Below are positions 24,554 to 24,578 of a stretch of 24,578 bases of DNA, in pieces. Position 1 is the stretch's first letter, and every line of letters begins with the position of its first letter. A program made the translations under genes and the position numbers. The notes beneath the pieces are model-generated. The model was not told the DNA's origin, searched no databases, and worked only from the letters and a program-made list of their open reading frames with translations. This DNA is from E44-bin32 sp041573795 (GTDB lineage: Bacteria > Chloroflexota > Anaerolineae > Anaerolineales > E44-bin32): positions 1-24,578 of the forward strand of contig JBFFQB010000041.1 of assembly GCA_041573795.1 (NCBI GenBank). Direction: 5' to 3'.

Positions 24554-24578
24554 ATGTACAAACGGATAAGTCTCATCA
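24554..24578 (+). CDS. N-terminus of a probably exported protein (cut by window end)
   Basis: Only MYKRISLI is visible. GGAGG lies six bases before the ATG, and the two basic residues followed by hydrophobic ones suggest a signal peptide. It has the same leader arrangement as the lipoprotein gene upstream, so a related or co-regulated exported protein is likely, but the product cannot be named. Confidence 0.6.

Overview
The window looks like a chromosomal segment of a Chloroflexota bacterium, probably Anaerolineae. I infer this from family resemblance, not from a search: a YvcK with a membrane-spanning N-terminus, an archaeal-type phosphoglycerate mutase, a PknB-like kinase with a TPR tail, a MoxR-DUF58-spermidine-synthase-like operon, and a large set of GT-C/YfhO membrane proteins. 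There are no insertion sequences, phage genes, CRISPR arrays, rRNAs or tRNAs that I can support. I count 19 protein genes; the first and last are cut by the window edges.

Left part (1-10050), signalling and central metabolism. A SpoIIE/PP2C phosphatase (cut at the left edge) and uracil phosphoribosyltransferase (upp) read rightward to a clear terminator. A Ser/Thr kinase with a TPR tail reads leftward from its own promoter. The leftward operon yvcK-gap-pgk follows, with a 12-bp hairpin between gap and pgk. yvcK shares a compact back-to-back promoter region with a rightward gene for a MalK/UgpC-type sugar ABC ATPase, followed by a cofactor-independent phosphoglycerate mutase. Three consecutive lower-glycolysis/gluconeogenesis enzymes (gap, pgk, apgM) thus lie within 6 kb of a cell-envelope/gluconeogenesis regulator.

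Middle part (10061-14619), a leftward operon of moxR, DUF58, a membrane-bound spermidine-synthase-like protein, and a DUF1461/Lit-like membrane protein. The synthase-like gene carries an in-frame TAG 56 codons before what looks like its true end.

Right part (14728-23350), a leftward operon of five large integral membrane proteins whose reading frames all overlap. The order is A-B-A'-B'-C: A and A' are paralogues of a GT-C-like protein, B and B' are paralogous YfhO-type proteins, and C is a third GT-C-like protein. The layout suggests tandem duplication of a two-gene module, probably for lipid-linked sugar transfer to a surface polymer.

Right end (23351-24578), a small histidine-free lipoprotein and the start of another probably exported protein. 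Both are preceded by the same arrangement: a TATTAT -10 box, exactly 60 nt to a similar hairpin, then the ribosome binding site. This repeated promoter-leader unit, the duplicated membrane module and the internal TAG are the most interesting observations.
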